A stretch of 64,000 nt of DNA from Novosphingobium sp. (GCF_020852455.1 NZ_JADZAT010000015.1:124001-188000); one strand, 5' to 3'. Counted from the stretch's first letter, positions 33,365 to 42,603 are shown. Numbers and translations are program-made. The notes: generated by a model from the letters alone, not told the origin.

Positions 33365-34748
33365 AAGCTTCGCGGAACCGCTTCACCACGCGCAGCGCGA
33401 TGAAATTGAGGGTGAGGGTGACCACGAACAGCACCATGCCCAGCGCGAAGGCGGACAGCGTTGCCGGATGGTCAAAGCTGCCTTCGCCGGTCAGCATGGC
33501 GACGATCTGGTAGGTGACGGTGGTCATCGATTCGAACGGGTTGGCGGTAAGCCGCGCGGTGGCACCGGCGGCCATGACCACGATCATCGTCTCGCCGATC
33601 GCGCGGCTGACCGCCAGCATGATCCCGGCGACGATCCCGGGCAGGGCGGCGGGGAGCAGGACCTTGCGGATCGTCTCGCTTTTGGTCGCGCCCATCGCCA
33701 GGCTGCCATCGCGCATCGCCTGGGGGACGGCGGCAATGCTGTCATCCGCCATCGAGGAGACGAAGGGAATGATCATGATCCCCATCACCAGACCAGCGGC
33801 GAGCACGCTTTCGCTCGAAGCACTGGAAATGCCGATGGCGTGGCCGAAATCGCGGATCAGCGGGGCAACCGTCAGCGCGGCAAAGTAGCCATAAACCACG
33901 GTCGGTACCCCGGCCAGGATCTCAAGGATCGGCTTCATCCAGCGGCGCAATGTGGGGCTGGCATACTGGGTCAGGAAAATCGCGCTCATCATGCCCAGCG
34001 GGATCGCCACCAGCATGGCAATCACCGCGCCGACGAAAGCCGTGCCCCAGAACAGCGGCAGAGCGCCATAGTTGGTTTCGACACCCTGGGTGGGCGCAGC
34101 CATCGAGTCCGGTCCCCAGTGGGTGCCCAGCAGGAAGTCAGCCGGGCTGACGAACTGGAAGAAGCGCCAGGTTTCGAACACCAGCGAACCGACGATCCCG
34201 GCGGTGGTGAAGATCGCCGCCAATGAGGCGAGCAGCAGCCCGCCCATCACCGCGCGCTCCACGCTGGTCCGCGCAGTAAAATCCGGACGGACCCGCAGGA
34301 ACGCGAAAGCGCCGCCAGCAAAGCCAAGCAGCAGGGTGATCAGCGTGCCAATCACCGCATAGTGCTGCATCGCCGTGCGGAAGGGTTCGATCAGGCCGCG
34401 GGCCTGCTGATTGAACACCGCGTCGCTTGAGCCGCCAGCCAGCGCCTGGGCTTCGGCCAGGATCGTCTCGCGCTGGAATCCGAAGGCCGGCAGGCTGGCC
34501 GCCGCCGGATCGGCCAGCACCTGTTGCAGCACCAGCGCCGGGCTGAGCGAGGCCCAGGTAAGCGCGAACAGCAGCGCCGGAACCAGGATCCACAGCGCGA
34601 CGTACCAGGCATGATAGGTGGGCAGCGAATGCAGATCGCGGCCCTGACCGCGCGCCTCGCGGCGCAAGGTCCAGGCCCGCCCACGCGCCGCCAGCCAGCC
34701 GATCAGGCCGAGCGCAAGCGCTAGCAATATCGGAATGACTGGCGACAT
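33357..34748 (-). CDS. pstC: Phosphate ABC transporter permease PstC
   Basis: The 463-residue permease has the PstC core with LEILAGVPTVVYGYFA, IAAVPQAMRDGSLAMGATKSET and SRAIGETMIVVMAAG. A periplasmic N-terminal part of about 180 residues contains a further helix pair, the long form matching the extended PstA. It lies 10 bases after pstS, so the whole set is transcribed from the Pho-box promoter in front of pstS. Confidence 0.95.
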   Translation of the reverse strand: MSPVIPILLALALGLIGWLAARGRAWTLRREARGQGRDLHSLPTYHAWYVALWILVPALLFALTWASLSPALVLQQVLADPAAASLPAFGFQRETILAEAQALAGGSSDAVFNQQARGLIEPFRTAMQHYAVIGTLITLLLGFAGGAFAFLRVRPDFTARTSVERAVMGGLLLASLAAIFTTAGIVGSLVFETWRFFQFVSPADFLLGTHWGPDSMAAPTQGVETNYGALPLFWGTAFVGAVIAMLVAIPLGMMSAIFLTQYASPTLRRWMKPILEILAGVPTVVYGYFAALTVAPLIRDFGHAIGISSASSESVLAAGLVMGIMIIPFVSSMADDSIAAVPQAMRDGSLAMGATKSETIRKVLLPAALPGIVAGIMLAVSRAIGETMIVVMAAGATARLTANPFESMTTVTYQIVAMLTGEGSFDHPATLSAFALGMVLFVVTLTLNFIALRVVKRFREAYE

Positions 34749-34758
34749 CGGGGAGGTC

Positions 34759-35805
34759 TTACTTCAGTTCGGTGCCATTGAGCAGTGAGAATTCGCCGGC
34801 AACCTTAGCATTCCTGGCCTGCACATCGTCAGGAGCGACGACCATGCCCTGCTTGGCGAGCAGGCCGCCCTTGCCCCAGTTCTTGGCCCATTCGGCCACG
34901 AATTCGCGCAGACCCTTGATCGCATCGAGGTGCGCGGCCTTGACATAGATGTAGAGCGGACGGGCGCCCGGATAGCTGAAATCCGAGATGCTGGCATAGG
35001 TCGGTTCGACCCCGTTCATGGTCAGGCCCATCAGCTTGTCCGAGTTTTCTTCAAGGTAGGAGAAGCCGAACACGCCGACCGCCTTGGGATTGGCTTCCAG
35101 CTTCTGGACGATCAGGTTGTCGTTCTCACCCGAATCGACATAGGCGCCGTCATTGCGCACTTCGCCGCAGGTCTTTTCGTGGGCTTCCTTGTCGCTGTCC
35201 TTCAGCGCCTTCATCGCCGGATTGGCGTCGCAGCCCTTGGTCAGGATCAGCTCCTTCAGCGCGTCGCGCGTGCCCGAGGTGCTGGGCGGACCATAGACCA
35301 GGATCGGTTCGGCCGGGAACGCCGGGTTGACGTCCTTCCAGGTCTTCGCGGTGTTGGGCTTGCCATAGGGGTTGGCGGCCAGCGCCTTGTAAACGTCTTC
35401 AGGCGTCAGCTTGAGGCCAAGGCCGCCCTTGGCCTCGGCGAAGGCCACGCCGTCAAGGCCGACCTGGACTTCGACAATCTTGTCGACGCCGTTCTTCACG
35501 CAGTCGTCAAACTCGCTCTTCTTCATCCGGCGCGAGGCGTTTTCGATGTCGGGATGCTGCGCGCCCACGCCGGCGCAGAACAGCTTCATGCCCGCACCGG
35601 TGCCGGTCGATTCGACGATCGGCGATTTGATCGCCGCGTTCGACTTGGCGAGCGAATCCGCGATCGCCTTGGCAAAGGGATAGACGGTGGACGAGCCGAC
35701 CGCGCGAACCTGATCGCGCGAGGCACCCTGGCCTCCGCCGCAGGCCGCGAGCATGGCGCTGGCGGCAATAGCCGAGGTAAAGGCGAGAATGGATTTCCTG
35801 GTCAT
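34759..35805 (-). CDS. pstS: Phosphate-binding lipoprotein PstS
   Basis: The 348-residue substrate-binding protein delivers phosphate to PstCA. The signal peptide ends in a lipobox (SAMLAAC), so it is anchored at the outer face of the inner membrane. Phosphate-contact segments are visible: GSSTVYPFA, ESTGTGAG, GPPSTSGTRDAL. The ATG at 35805 fits the signal peptide; an earlier in-frame start would add 22 residues before it. A Pho box lies about 50 bases upstream at 35854-35871. Confidence 0.96.
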   Translation of the reverse strand: MTRKSILAFTSAIAASAMLAACGGGQGASRDQVRAVGSSTVYPFAKAIADSLAKSNAAIKSPIVESTGTGAGMKLFCAGVGAQHPDIENASRRMKKSEFDDCVKNGVDKIVEVQVGLDGVAFAEAKGGLGLKLTPEDVYKALAANPYGKPNTAKTWKDVNPAFPAEPILVYGPPSTSGTRDALKELILTKGCDANPAMKALKDSDKEAHEKTCGEVRNDGAYVDSGENDNLIVQKLEANPKAVGVFGFSYLEENSDKLMGLTMNGVEPTYASISDFSYPGARPLYIYVKAAHLDAIKGLREFVAEWAKNWGKGGLLAKQGMVVAPDDVQARNAKVAGEFSLLNGTELK

Positions 35806-35853
35806 GCGAATCGCTCCGTTGGCGTTATCTGCATGGCCAAGTGGCGACCTTGT

Positions 35854-35871
35854 GTGACAGTTGCATGACAC
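35854..35871 (-). promoter_or_regulatory. Pho box in front of pstS
   Basis: Read on the minus strand the site is GTGTCATGCAACTGTCAC, i.e. two 7-base half-sites (GTGTCAT and CTGTCAC) with a 4-base spacer and 11-base periodicity. This is close to the PhoB consensus CTGTCAT-N4-CTGTCAT. It is 49 bases upstream of the pstS ATG. Confidence 0.85.
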
Positions 35872-35922
35872 ATTGCTGGCAAGCGGCTGTGACAGGACCG
35901 TGTCCGGGACCTGACATGAAGC

Positions 35923-35949
35923 GTCACGAATGTGTCACACAACCGTCAT
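35923..35949 (+). promoter_or_regulatory. Three tandem PhoB half-sites before the DUF2490 gene
   Basis: GTCAC at 35923, GTCAC at 35934 and GTCAT at 35945 are spaced exactly 11 bases apart on the plus strand. That is the periodicity of PhoB dimers bound head to tail. They end 42 bases before the ATG of the DUF2490 gene, so this gene probably belongs to the phosphate-starvation regulon. Confidence 0.7.
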
Positions 35950-35991
35950 AGCAGGACCGCGACTCAAGCGCCTGCCGAGGAACCTATAGTA

Positions 35992-36663
35992 ATGCGCACC
36001 CTGACCAAAGCGATTGCCCTTGCCGCCTTGTGCGGTGCCGCCAACCCGGCAATGGCCAGCGAAGATACCCAGTACTGGCAGACCGCCACGCTCAACGTGG
36101 CCTTGCCCGATGGCTTCAAGATCCAGAACGAGACCGTGTTCCGCTCAGGCGAGGCCAAGGGCTTCTATGAACTTGAAAACACGCTCAGCGTTGGCAAGAA
36201 GGTCAACAAGGTGGTCACGCTGTGGCTGGGTTACACCTTTGATCCGCAATACAGCCACGGCAATTTCACCCGCCGCGAACACCGGGCGCGCCAGCAGGTC
36301 AGCTTCGATAACTTCGCCAAGCTGGGCAAGGTCAAGCTGAGCGGCCGGCTGCGGCTGGAAGAGCGTTGGCGCGAAGGCCTGCCGGGCACCGCCTGGCGGC
36401 TGCGTCCGCAGGTCAAGGCCAGCATGCCGCTGGCCGGCAAGGTCAACCTGTCGATCGCCAACGAGACTTTCATCAATTTCAACAACACCGCGTTCCAGGG
36501 CAATGACGGACTGGACCGGATGCGCAATTCGATCTCGGTTTCTATGCCCATCACCAAGCAGATCACGGTCGAAGTGGGCTATCTGAACCAGCACACCTTT
36601 GCAGCGCATGGTACCGACAATGGCGACCATGTGCTGACCAGCGGTCTGTCGCTGTCGTTCTGA
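35992..36663 (+). CDS. DUF2490 outer-membrane beta-barrel protein, probable Pho-regulon member
   Basis: The 223-residue protein has a signal peptide (KAIALAALCGAANPAMA) and a mature part of alternating amphipathic strands with a C-terminal phenylalanine (GLSLSF), the mark of outer-membrane barrels recognised by BamA. The composition fits DUF2490. The start at 35992 is chosen because it begins the signal peptide and has GAGGA upstream. It is divergent from pstS, preceded by three PhoB half-sites, and followed by the convergent phoR with adjoining stops. A role in the phosphate-limited envelope (e.g. pore or lipid-related) is inference. Confidence 0.85.
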   Translation: MRTLTKAIALAALCGAANPAMASEDTQYWQTATLNVALPDGFKIQNETVFRSGEAKGFYELENTLSVGKKVNKVVTLWLGYTFDPQYSHGNFTRREHRARQQVSFDNFAKLGKVKLSGRLRLEERWREGLPGTAWRLRPQVKASMPLAGKVNLSIANETFINFNNTAFQGNDGLDRMRNSISVSMPITKQITVEVGYLNQHTFAAHGTDNGDHVLTSGLSLSF

Positions 36664-37845
36664 TCAGGACTTGGGCAGGGGGAGGGTGACCGTTACGGTC
36701 GTGCCTTCCCCAAGGGTGCTGGCGAACTCGATCTCGCCCTGGTGACGCTCGACGATGTGCTTGACGATTGCCAGCCCCAGTCCGGTCCCGCCAGAGGCAC
36801 GGCTGCGGCCAGGATCGGTACGATAGAACCGGCGAGTCAGGTGCGGCAGGTGTTCGGGCGCGATGCCCGGGCCCTGATCGGCCACCGCCAGCCGTGCCGA
36901 CGCATCACCCTGGTGGCTGACTGCAACGCTGACCGGGGTGTCGGCGCCGCCGTATTTCAAGGCGTTGTCGATCAGGTTGCGCAGCAATTGCTCAAGCTGG
37001 CCGGCATCACCCAGCACGATCAGGCCCGGTTCGGCTACCGCCAGCTCAACCCGTTCCTTGCCCTTGAGGCTTGAAACCTCACCCACCACGCGCGCTGCGA
37101 GCTGGCCCAGATCAAGCGGTTCGCTCGGCCGGTCGTGCTTTTCAGCCTCGACATGGCTCAGCGTCATCAGGTCTTCGACCAGGCTCAGCATCCGCGCGGC
37201 TTCGCGCTGTATGATGCCATTGAAGCGCTGCGTGGTTTCGGCATCGGTCGGCGCATCGGGATCGCCCAGCGTTTCGGCATAGCCGATGATCGCGGCGAGC
37301 GGTGTGCGCAGTTCGTGGCTGGCATTGGCGACGAAATCGGTATGCGCCTTGCTCATGTCGGCTTCTGCCGTGCGATCGACCAGTTCGATCATCCAGCGCC
37401 CGTCGGCCACGTTGCGGCGGGTTAGTTGCCACAGGCTGCGCCCGCCGGTGAAGCCGGGGATCGAAACGCTATCGCCATCTCCCAGGTCCAGCAGCTTCAT
37501 CGCATCGGGATGGCGCAGCGCGATTCGCGCATCCTGGCCCAGCACATGTTCGCCCAGCGCGGCGCGCGCGGCCTGGTTCGCCTCGACGATCCGGTTGCCA
37601 TCAAGCAACAGCAAGGGCTGACCGATCGGTTCGATCGCATCGTGGATCGCATCGCTGCGCGCCGCCGCCACATCGACTTTCTCGGGCTGAATTTCGGGTT
37701 CGGGCGTTACCAGCCACAGCGAGCCCAGCCACAGCACCACCACGGCTGCAGACAGCCACAGGCTGGCACCGGCCAGCAGCATGCCGGCTCCGGCGATCAG
37801 CGCCAGCAGGATTCCGGACAGGGGCAGGGTGCGTTTGGCGGGCAT
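36664..37845 (-). CDS. phoR: Phosphate regulon sensor kinase PhoR
   Basis: The 393-residue kinase has two adjacent N-terminal membrane helices (about 10-28 and 31-47) with almost no periplasmic loop. A PAS domain follows (about 65-160), then the H-box ASHELRTPLAAIIGYAE with H177, and an ATPase domain (NALKYGG; DQGPGIAPEHLPHL; GTGLGLAIVKHI). This is the PhoR architecture, sensing the Pst/PhoU state rather than an external ligand. The ATG at 37845 is preferred over an upstream in-frame TTG. Unusually it is separated from phoB by the whole pst operon. Confidence 0.93.
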   Translation of the reverse strand: MPAKRTLPLSGILLALIAGAGMLLAGASLWLSAAVVVLWLGSLWLVTPEPEIQPEKVDVAAARSDAIHDAIEPIGQPLLLLDGNRIVEANQAARAALGEHVLGQDARIALRHPDAMKLLDLGDGDSVSIPGFTGGRSLWQLTRRNVADGRWMIELVDRTAEADMSKAHTDFVANASHELRTPLAAIIGYAETLGDPDAPTDAETTQRFNGIIQREAARMLSLVEDLMTLSHVEAEKHDRPSEPLDLGQLAARVVGEVSSLKGKERVELAVAEPGLIVLGDAGQLEQLLRNLIDNALKYGGADTPVSVAVSHQGDASARLAVADQGPGIAPEHLPHLTRRFYRTDPGRSRASGGTGLGLAIVKHIVERHQGEIEFASTLGEGTTVTVTLPLPKS

Positions 37846-37943
37846 CGGTCTGGCGCTCAATAGATGGCGGCAGGCTGCCTGCCAAATGTTTCAGCGTGGA
37901 GTTACCGTTGCGGGAGGAATCAAAATGCCCACCGTGCGCTGGA

Positions 37944-38018
37944 TGGTGACCCGTACGGGATTCGAACCCGTGTTTCAGCCGTGAAAGGGCCGCGTCCTAA
38001 CCACTGGACGAACGGGCC
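37944..38018 (-). tRNA. tRNA-Glu (anticodon TTC)
   Basis: On the minus strand the acceptor GGCCCGT pairs with ACGGGTC (one G-T). The D arm has AGTGGTTAGGAC. The anticodon stem CGGCC/GGCTG encloses CTTTCAC (anticodon TTC), and the T loop is TTCGAAT. The discriminator A and an encoded CCA (37944-37946 on the plus strand as TGG) complete it. Confidence 0.96.
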
Positions 38019-38096
38019 ACACCGGCTGCGCGGTGGGCAGGGGTGCGCCTTTAAGGGCGCGCGTCAGAACGGTCAAGGGGCTAGGGAAAGAATGTT

Positions 38097-39881
38097 TCAA
38101 TCGGCGAAAGCGGCGTCTTCGACATGCAGTTCGGCCTGGGGGCGGCTGGCCCAATCGTCGATCTTGGCGCGGCCCGCCAGCCACAGCCGGCGGTGGTGGG
38201 TGGCGCGCAGCAGTGCCTGACCCATTTCGGTGCTGGCAGCCCGAAAAGCGATCGCCTTGAAACTGGCGCCATCATCGCCGCGCACGATCAGCCGGACGTG
38301 ATCGGTGCCGACCAGATCGGCCTTGACCATCCGCACCGGTCCTACGGCCAGGCGCGGACCCGGCCAGCCCATGCCATAGGGACCGGCGCTTTCCAGCGTT
38401 TCGACCAGCGAGGGAACCAGCCCGCCCGGGGCCAGCGCGAGGTCGAGCGCCAGCGATTGCCCGGTCATAGCCTCGCCGACGGTGCGGCTCAGCTTCTCGT
38501 CAAGCCAATCACCCAGCCGGTCGATCCCGCCCGGCGCCACGGTCAGCCCGGCCGCCATGGCGTGGCCGCCGCCGGCCAGCAGCAGCCCGGCCTCGCGCGC
38601 GGCGATGATCGCGGCGCCCAGGTCAACCCCGGCGATCGAGCGGCCTGAGCCTTTGCCGTTGCCCTGTTCATCGGCATCGAGCGCGACGACCAGCGTCGGC
38701 TTGCCGGTCTTTTCCTTGATCCGTCCGGCGACGATCCCGATCACGCCGGGATGCCAGCCCGGTCCGGCCAGGGTCAGCACCGCGCGGTTGTGCTGCGCGT
38801 CGATCTGCGCCTCGGCCATTTCCTGGACCGCCGCCTCGATCGCGCGGCGTTCCTCGTTGAGCTGCGAAAGCTGCGCGGCGATCGCGCGGGCCTCGTCCGG
38901 ATCTTCGGTGGTCAGCAGCCGCACCCCCAGCGTCGCTTCGCCCACACGCCCGCCGGCATTGATCCGCGGGCCCAGGGCAAAGCCCAGGTCGCTGCAGCTG
39001 GGCGCACGGTTGAGGCGGCTGGCATCGATCAGTGCCGACATGCCCACGCCCTCGCGCCTGGCCATGACTTTCAGCCCCTGCGCCACGAAGGCGCGGTTGA
39101 GGCCGTGCAAGGCAGCGACATCGGCCACCGTGCCCAGTGCCACCAGATCAAGCAGCGCGAACAGGTCAGGCTCACGCCGGGTTTCGAAAAAGCCGCGTTG
39201 GCGCAGTACGCGCACCGTGGCGATGCCCAGCAGAAAGGCCACGCCGACTGCGGCGAGATGACCATGGGCGGCGGCAAGGTCGCTCTCGTCAAGCCGGTTG
39301 GGGTTGACGAGAGCGGTGGCGCGGGGGAGCTCGGCCGAGCATTTGTGGTGATCGACTACCACCACATCGACCCCGGCTGCGTGCGCCATCTCCAGTGCCT
39401 GGTGGGCCATGGCCCCGCAATCGACGGTGACGATCAGGCTCGACCCTTCGCCCGCGATCCGCACCAGCGCCTCTCCCGACGGGCCATAGCCCTCGAGCAG
39501 CCGGTCGGGGATGTAATAGCGCGCCTGGTGTCCCAGATCGCGCAGCAGGCGGATCAGCAGCGCGGCGCTGGTCGCGCCATCGACATCGTAATCGCCATAG
39601 ACGGTCACCGTCTCATTGGTCAGCACAGCCTGGGCCAGCCGTTCGGCTGCGGCGTCCATATCGCGGAATTCGGACGGATCGGGCAGGAAGCTGCGCAGCG
39701 TGGGGTTGCGGTGGCGCTCCACATCATCGGGCGCCACCCCGCGCGAAAGCAGCAGTTGGGTGACGACATCGTGATCCAGGCTCGATCCGTTGCCCAGGTC
39801 CATGTTGCCGCCCCGCCAGCGCCAGGTGCGGCCCGAAAGCGAACGGTCAAGGCCAAGGATCGATTGCGGGGCGGTGCTCAT
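38097..39881 (-). CDS. recJ: Single-stranded-DNA-specific exonuclease RecJ
   Basis: RecJ is a 5'-3' exonuclease acting in recombination, mismatch and base-excision repair. The 594-residue protein has the DHH-superfamily motifs GDYDVDGATSAALL (96-109, metal-binding aspartates), VDCGA, VVVVDHHKC (DHH at 177-179) and GGHAMAAG in the DHHA1 domain. An OB-like C-terminal part follows (VRLIVRGDDG). The ATG at 39881 gives the family-typical length. It stands alone between tRNA-Glu and a divergent secreted-protein gene. Confidence 0.96.
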   Translation of the reverse strand: MSTAPQSILGLDRSLSGRTWRWRGGNMDLGNGSSLDHDVVTQLLLSRGVAPDDVERHRNPTLRSFLPDPSEFRDMDAAAERLAQAVLTNETVTVYGDYDVDGATSAALLIRLLRDLGHQARYYIPDRLLEGYGPSGEALVRIAGEGSSLIVTVDCGAMAHQALEMAHAAGVDVVVVDHHKCSAELPRATALVNPNRLDESDLAAAHGHLAAVGVAFLLGIATVRVLRQRGFFETRREPDLFALLDLVALGTVADVAALHGLNRAFVAQGLKVMARREGVGMSALIDASRLNRAPSCSDLGFALGPRINAGGRVGEATLGVRLLTTEDPDEARAIAAQLSQLNEERRAIEAAVQEMAEAQIDAQHNRAVLTLAGPGWHPGVIGIVAGRIKEKTGKPTLVVALDADEQGNGKGSGRSIAGVDLGAAIIAAREAGLLLAGGGHAMAAGLTVAPGGIDRLGDWLDEKLSRTVGEAMTGQSLALDLALAPGGLVPSLVETLESAGPYGMGWPGPRLAVGPVRMVKADLVGTDHVRLIVRGDDGASFKAIAFRAASTEMGQALLRATHHRRLWLAGRAKIDDWASRPQAELHVEDAAFAD

Positions 39882-39995
39882 CGCCTGCCTGTTAGCCCGC
39901 CAGGAACTTTGCGGCAAATTTGATGTCGATAAATGACAATGATCTGCCGATCGAATCCACTAGGCTGCGTTGCAACAGGAAAGAGGGGATCGATC

Positions 39996-41195
39996 ATGGC
40001 TATCAATCGCAAAATGGCGGTGCTTGCCGGGGCCGGGGTGGTGACCCTGGCGGCCTGGCCCTTGCTGGCGCAGCGGGCACCCACCAGTGGACCGGTAGCG
40101 CGCTATGATATGCGTGCGGGTACGGTCTCGGGGATGATGGCGATGGGCGGCGGCATGGGCGGTGCGCTGGGCATGCTGGGCGGCGGCGGCGGAGACCGCG
40201 TGCAGAAGGAACTCTATCTGCGTCTGGGTTCCAGCCAGGCTCCGGCCAAGGGCGGACCCAAGGCCGACCACTTCATGCCTCCGGTTGCCAAGCTGGGCAA
40301 ATCAGTCGCGCTGGCCACCCCGGTCCAGGAAAAGGGCGGGGCTGACGAATTGCCGCAGAAGCCGACCGGGCGAATCCTGATCTTCTGGGGCTGCGGTGAA
40401 CGTGCACCCAAGGGGCAGCCGGTTGTAATCGACCTGTCCAAGATCGCAGCCGGCCAGATGCCGCCGGGGCTATGGACCAGCACGATCATCCGCGACTGGG
40501 GCCCCAGCCTGACCAACAGCAAGACCTTCGGGCGCTGGCCGGCCGAAGACCACAAATTCGTCAAGCCGGACAGTTCGCTGATCGGCGCGCACCGCGTGGC
40601 GGGCAATTACTCCCCCGAAATCGCCTTCAACCTGACGCAGGATTTCATGGCTCCGCTGCGCGCGACCAACGCTGAAAACGCCAGCGGCTCGGCTTTGCTG
40701 AGCTGGAATTCGGTTCCCGGTGCCACTGGCTATCTCGCCTTCATGTTCGGCGGCAAGCAGGGGCCGGGCGGGCAGATGGGTGATATGGTGATGTGGACCA
40801 GCAGCGCCAGCCGGCAGTTCGGCGGCGGCCTGTCGGACTGGCTCAGCCCCGGGCAGGTCGCGGCGCTGGTCAAGGATCGCACGGTGATGGCGCCGGCCAC
40901 CACCAGCTGCACGATCCCGGTTGAAGTGCGAAAGGCCGGGCCCGACTTCCGAATGGGCATGCTGACTGCGTTCGGGCCGGAAGAGAATTTCTCCTATCCG
41001 CCGCGCCCCGCCGATCCCAAGGCCGCGTGGAACCTTGTCTGGACCGCGCGAGTGCGGCATCGTTCGATGACCAGCTGGATGGACATGCCCGGAATGGCCG
41101 GCATGCAGGGCCAGCCGGGCGAACAGCAGCAGGAAAAGAAGTGCAAGAAGGGCATTGGCGGGATTCTGGGCGGGGTGATCAAGGGCGGTTGCTGA
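39996..41195 (+). CDS. Exported protein of unknown function with glycine/methionine-rich segment
   Basis: The 399-residue product has a signal peptide (MAVLAGAGVVTLAAWPLLAQ). A low-complexity Gly/Met stretch around 42-65 follows (AMGGGMGGALGMLGGGGG). The rest is a soluble domain with a conserved-looking IFWGCGE motif and a late WTARVRHRSMTSW. The C-terminus is basic and glycine-rich and ends in Cys. No known domain is recognised. The start at 39996 has AGAGGGG upstream. Codon use matches the surroundings. It is probably a sphingomonad-specific periplasmic protein. Confidence 0.75.
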   Translation: MAINRKMAVLAGAGVVTLAAWPLLAQRAPTSGPVARYDMRAGTVSGMMAMGGGMGGALGMLGGGGGDRVQKELYLRLGSSQAPAKGGPKADHFMPPVAKLGKSVALATPVQEKGGADELPQKPTGRILIFWGCGERAPKGQPVVIDLSKIAAGQMPPGLWTSTIIRDWGPSLTNSKTFGRWPAEDHKFVKPDSSLIGAHRVAGNYSPEIAFNLTQDFMAPLRATNAENASGSALLSWNSVPGATGYLAFMFGGKQGPGGQMGDMVMWTSSASRQFGGGLSDWLSPGQVAALVKDRTVMAPATTSCTIPVEVRKAGPDFRMGMLTAFGPEENFSYPPRPADPKAAWNLVWTARVRHRSMTSWMDMPGMAGMQGQPGEQQQEKKCKKGIGGILGGVIKGGC

Positions 41196-41208
41196 ACCGC
41201 GCTGACCG

Positions 41209-41682
41209 GTGCTGCTGATCCTGTGGCACAGCCGCACCGGCGCCAGCCGGGCGATGGCCGAAGCTGCCTTTGTCGGCGCTGCGGGCAAGGCCCGGATCCT
41301 GCCGGCAATCAAAGCTGGACCGGACGACCTGCTGGCGGCGGGCGGTTACCTGTTCGCCTGCCCGGAAAACCTTGGCAGCATGAGCGGGACGATGAAGGAC
41401 CTGTTCGAGCGCTGCTATTACCCGCTGCTGGGCCTGATCGAAGGGCGGCCCTATGCCAGCATGATCGCCGCAGGCAGCGACGGTCGCGGCGCGCAGGCGC
41501 AGTTGGACCGGATCGTCACCGGCTGGCGCCTGCGCCGCGTGGCCGATCCGTTGATTGCCATGCTGGGCGCGCAGACACCCGCACAGATCGCCGCAGAAAA
41601 GGCACTGCCATCGCAAATAGTGGAGCAATGCCGTGATCTGGGGGCGGCACTTGGCGAAGGGATTGAACAGGGTATCTTCTGA
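41209..41682 (+). CDS. Flavodoxin-like / NAD(P)H-dependent oxidoreductase family protein
   Basis: The 157-residue protein starts (GTG at 41209) with the FMN phosphate-loop pattern LLILWHSRTGASRAMA, then ACPENLGSMSGTMKDLFERCYYPL, typical of flavodoxin-like quinone reductases. The GTG is 13 bases after the stop of the previous gene and has no strong Shine-Dalgarno, so translation may be coupled. The exact redox partner is unknown. Confidence 0.8.
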   Translation: MLLILWHSRTGASRAMAEAAFVGAAGKARILPAIKAGPDDLLAAGGYLFACPENLGSMSGTMKDLFERCYYPLLGLIEGRPYASMIAAGSDGRGAQAQLDRIVTGWRLRRVADPLIAMLGAQTPAQIAAEKALPSQIVEQCRDLGAALGEGIEQGIF

Positions 41683-41692
41683 ATGTGGCGCG

Positions 41693-41780
41693 CCAAATCG
41701 TGTCCGATTTGGAACTATTTGCTTGAGCAGGACTCGACTATTCCCCAGAAAAGGTGCCAGAGAAAGCGCCGCAAGCAAAT
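41693..41780. repeat. Two nested-type inverted repeats in an AT-richer gap
   Basis: CCAAATCG/CGATTTGG (41693-41700 and 41705-41712) form an 8-bp hairpin with a 4-base loop. ATTTGCTTG (41717-41725) pairs exactly with CAAGCAAAT (41772-41780). The surrounding 140 bases are lower in GC than the genes around. They could be a terminator for the flavodoxin gene plus a promoter region for the next gene, but no T-run follows. Confidence 0.45.
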
Positions 41781-41827
41781 TCCATTGATCGGGGGGATCG
41801 GTCATCGCATCACCAGATGCCCTGAAC

Positions 41828-42559
41828 GTGCCGGCAGGCGATGCGATCCTCACGCTCGCATTTTCAGCAGGCAAGCGGCCGGATCGCGGGACCATGCTGT
41901 TGCTGGCAGACGGTGAACCGATCGGGACGCGATTCATTGCCAGCCACTTGCCCGATCCTGAAGCCGGTTGGCTGGAATTGCTGGCGGCCGGGCTGACATT
42001 CGATTGCCGCGGACTTGCCCCGGCCCCGGGCGAGCCGATGCCGGCCCATGACGCTTTGCTGGGGCTTGAGGCCAAGCCGCAGGGGGAGGCGATTTCGCTG
42101 ACTCCCGGGCCGCACCTAGCCGAAGCTGCCGGGATGATTCCGGTGCTCAAGGTGCTATCGGGGATCGGCGCAACCTTGGCCGGTCTGCCCGATGTGGTGG
42201 CGGTCGCCTGGAACCCGGCACGCTGCTGGATGCCGGCAGGCTATTTTCGCAAGGTCGTTTCCGGCTGGCTGGCGGGCGGACCCTTTCCGGCGCTGGGCCT
42301 GACCTCGCTTCAGCGCAACCCTGATGGCTCGATCGAAACGGTGGGGATGGATCTGATCACCGGGCAGGAGCTGCTGTTCGCCCCCGATCGCAAGCTGGCC
42401 CCGGCCGACGCCGCGCGGATTGCGGTTCGATTGATCCATGCCTTGATTGAGGTTGAACCGCTTGCCGGTCCACACGAATTCACCGGTCCTGAAGGAGAAG
42501 CGATCGACGTCGTGCCGATCGGCGGCGGGCGGCAATTGCGGGTAACCTTGCGGCGATGA
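41828..42559 (+). CDS. Conserved hypothetical protein (faint DUF4261-like C-terminal part)
   Basis: The 243-residue frame starts at a GTG (41828); upstream codons to 41789 are open but give no ATG/GTG/TTG. The composition is that of a soluble cytoplasmic protein. The middle (AWNPARCWMPAGYFRKVV, GPFPALGLTSLQ) and the end (VGMDLITGQELLF; GPHEFTGPEGEAIDV) recall DUF4261 proteins, but this is from memory and weak. The start is uncertain. The next gene follows after 44 bases. Confidence 0.65.
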   Translation: MPAGDAILTLAFSAGKRPDRGTMLLLADGEPIGTRFIASHLPDPEAGWLELLAAGLTFDCRGLAPAPGEPMPAHDALLGLEAKPQGEAISLTPGPHLAEAAGMIPVLKVLSGIGATLAGLPDVVAVAWNPARCWMPAGYFRKVVSGWLAGGPFPALGLTSLQRNPDGSIETVGMDLITGQELLFAPDRKLAPADAARIAVRLIHALIEVEPLAGPHEFTGPEGEAIDVVPIGGGRQLRVTLRR

Positions 42560-42603
42560 AGGCGGGATTGTGAGATTGGTGGCGTGAGCCTTGGGGGTGC
42601 GGT

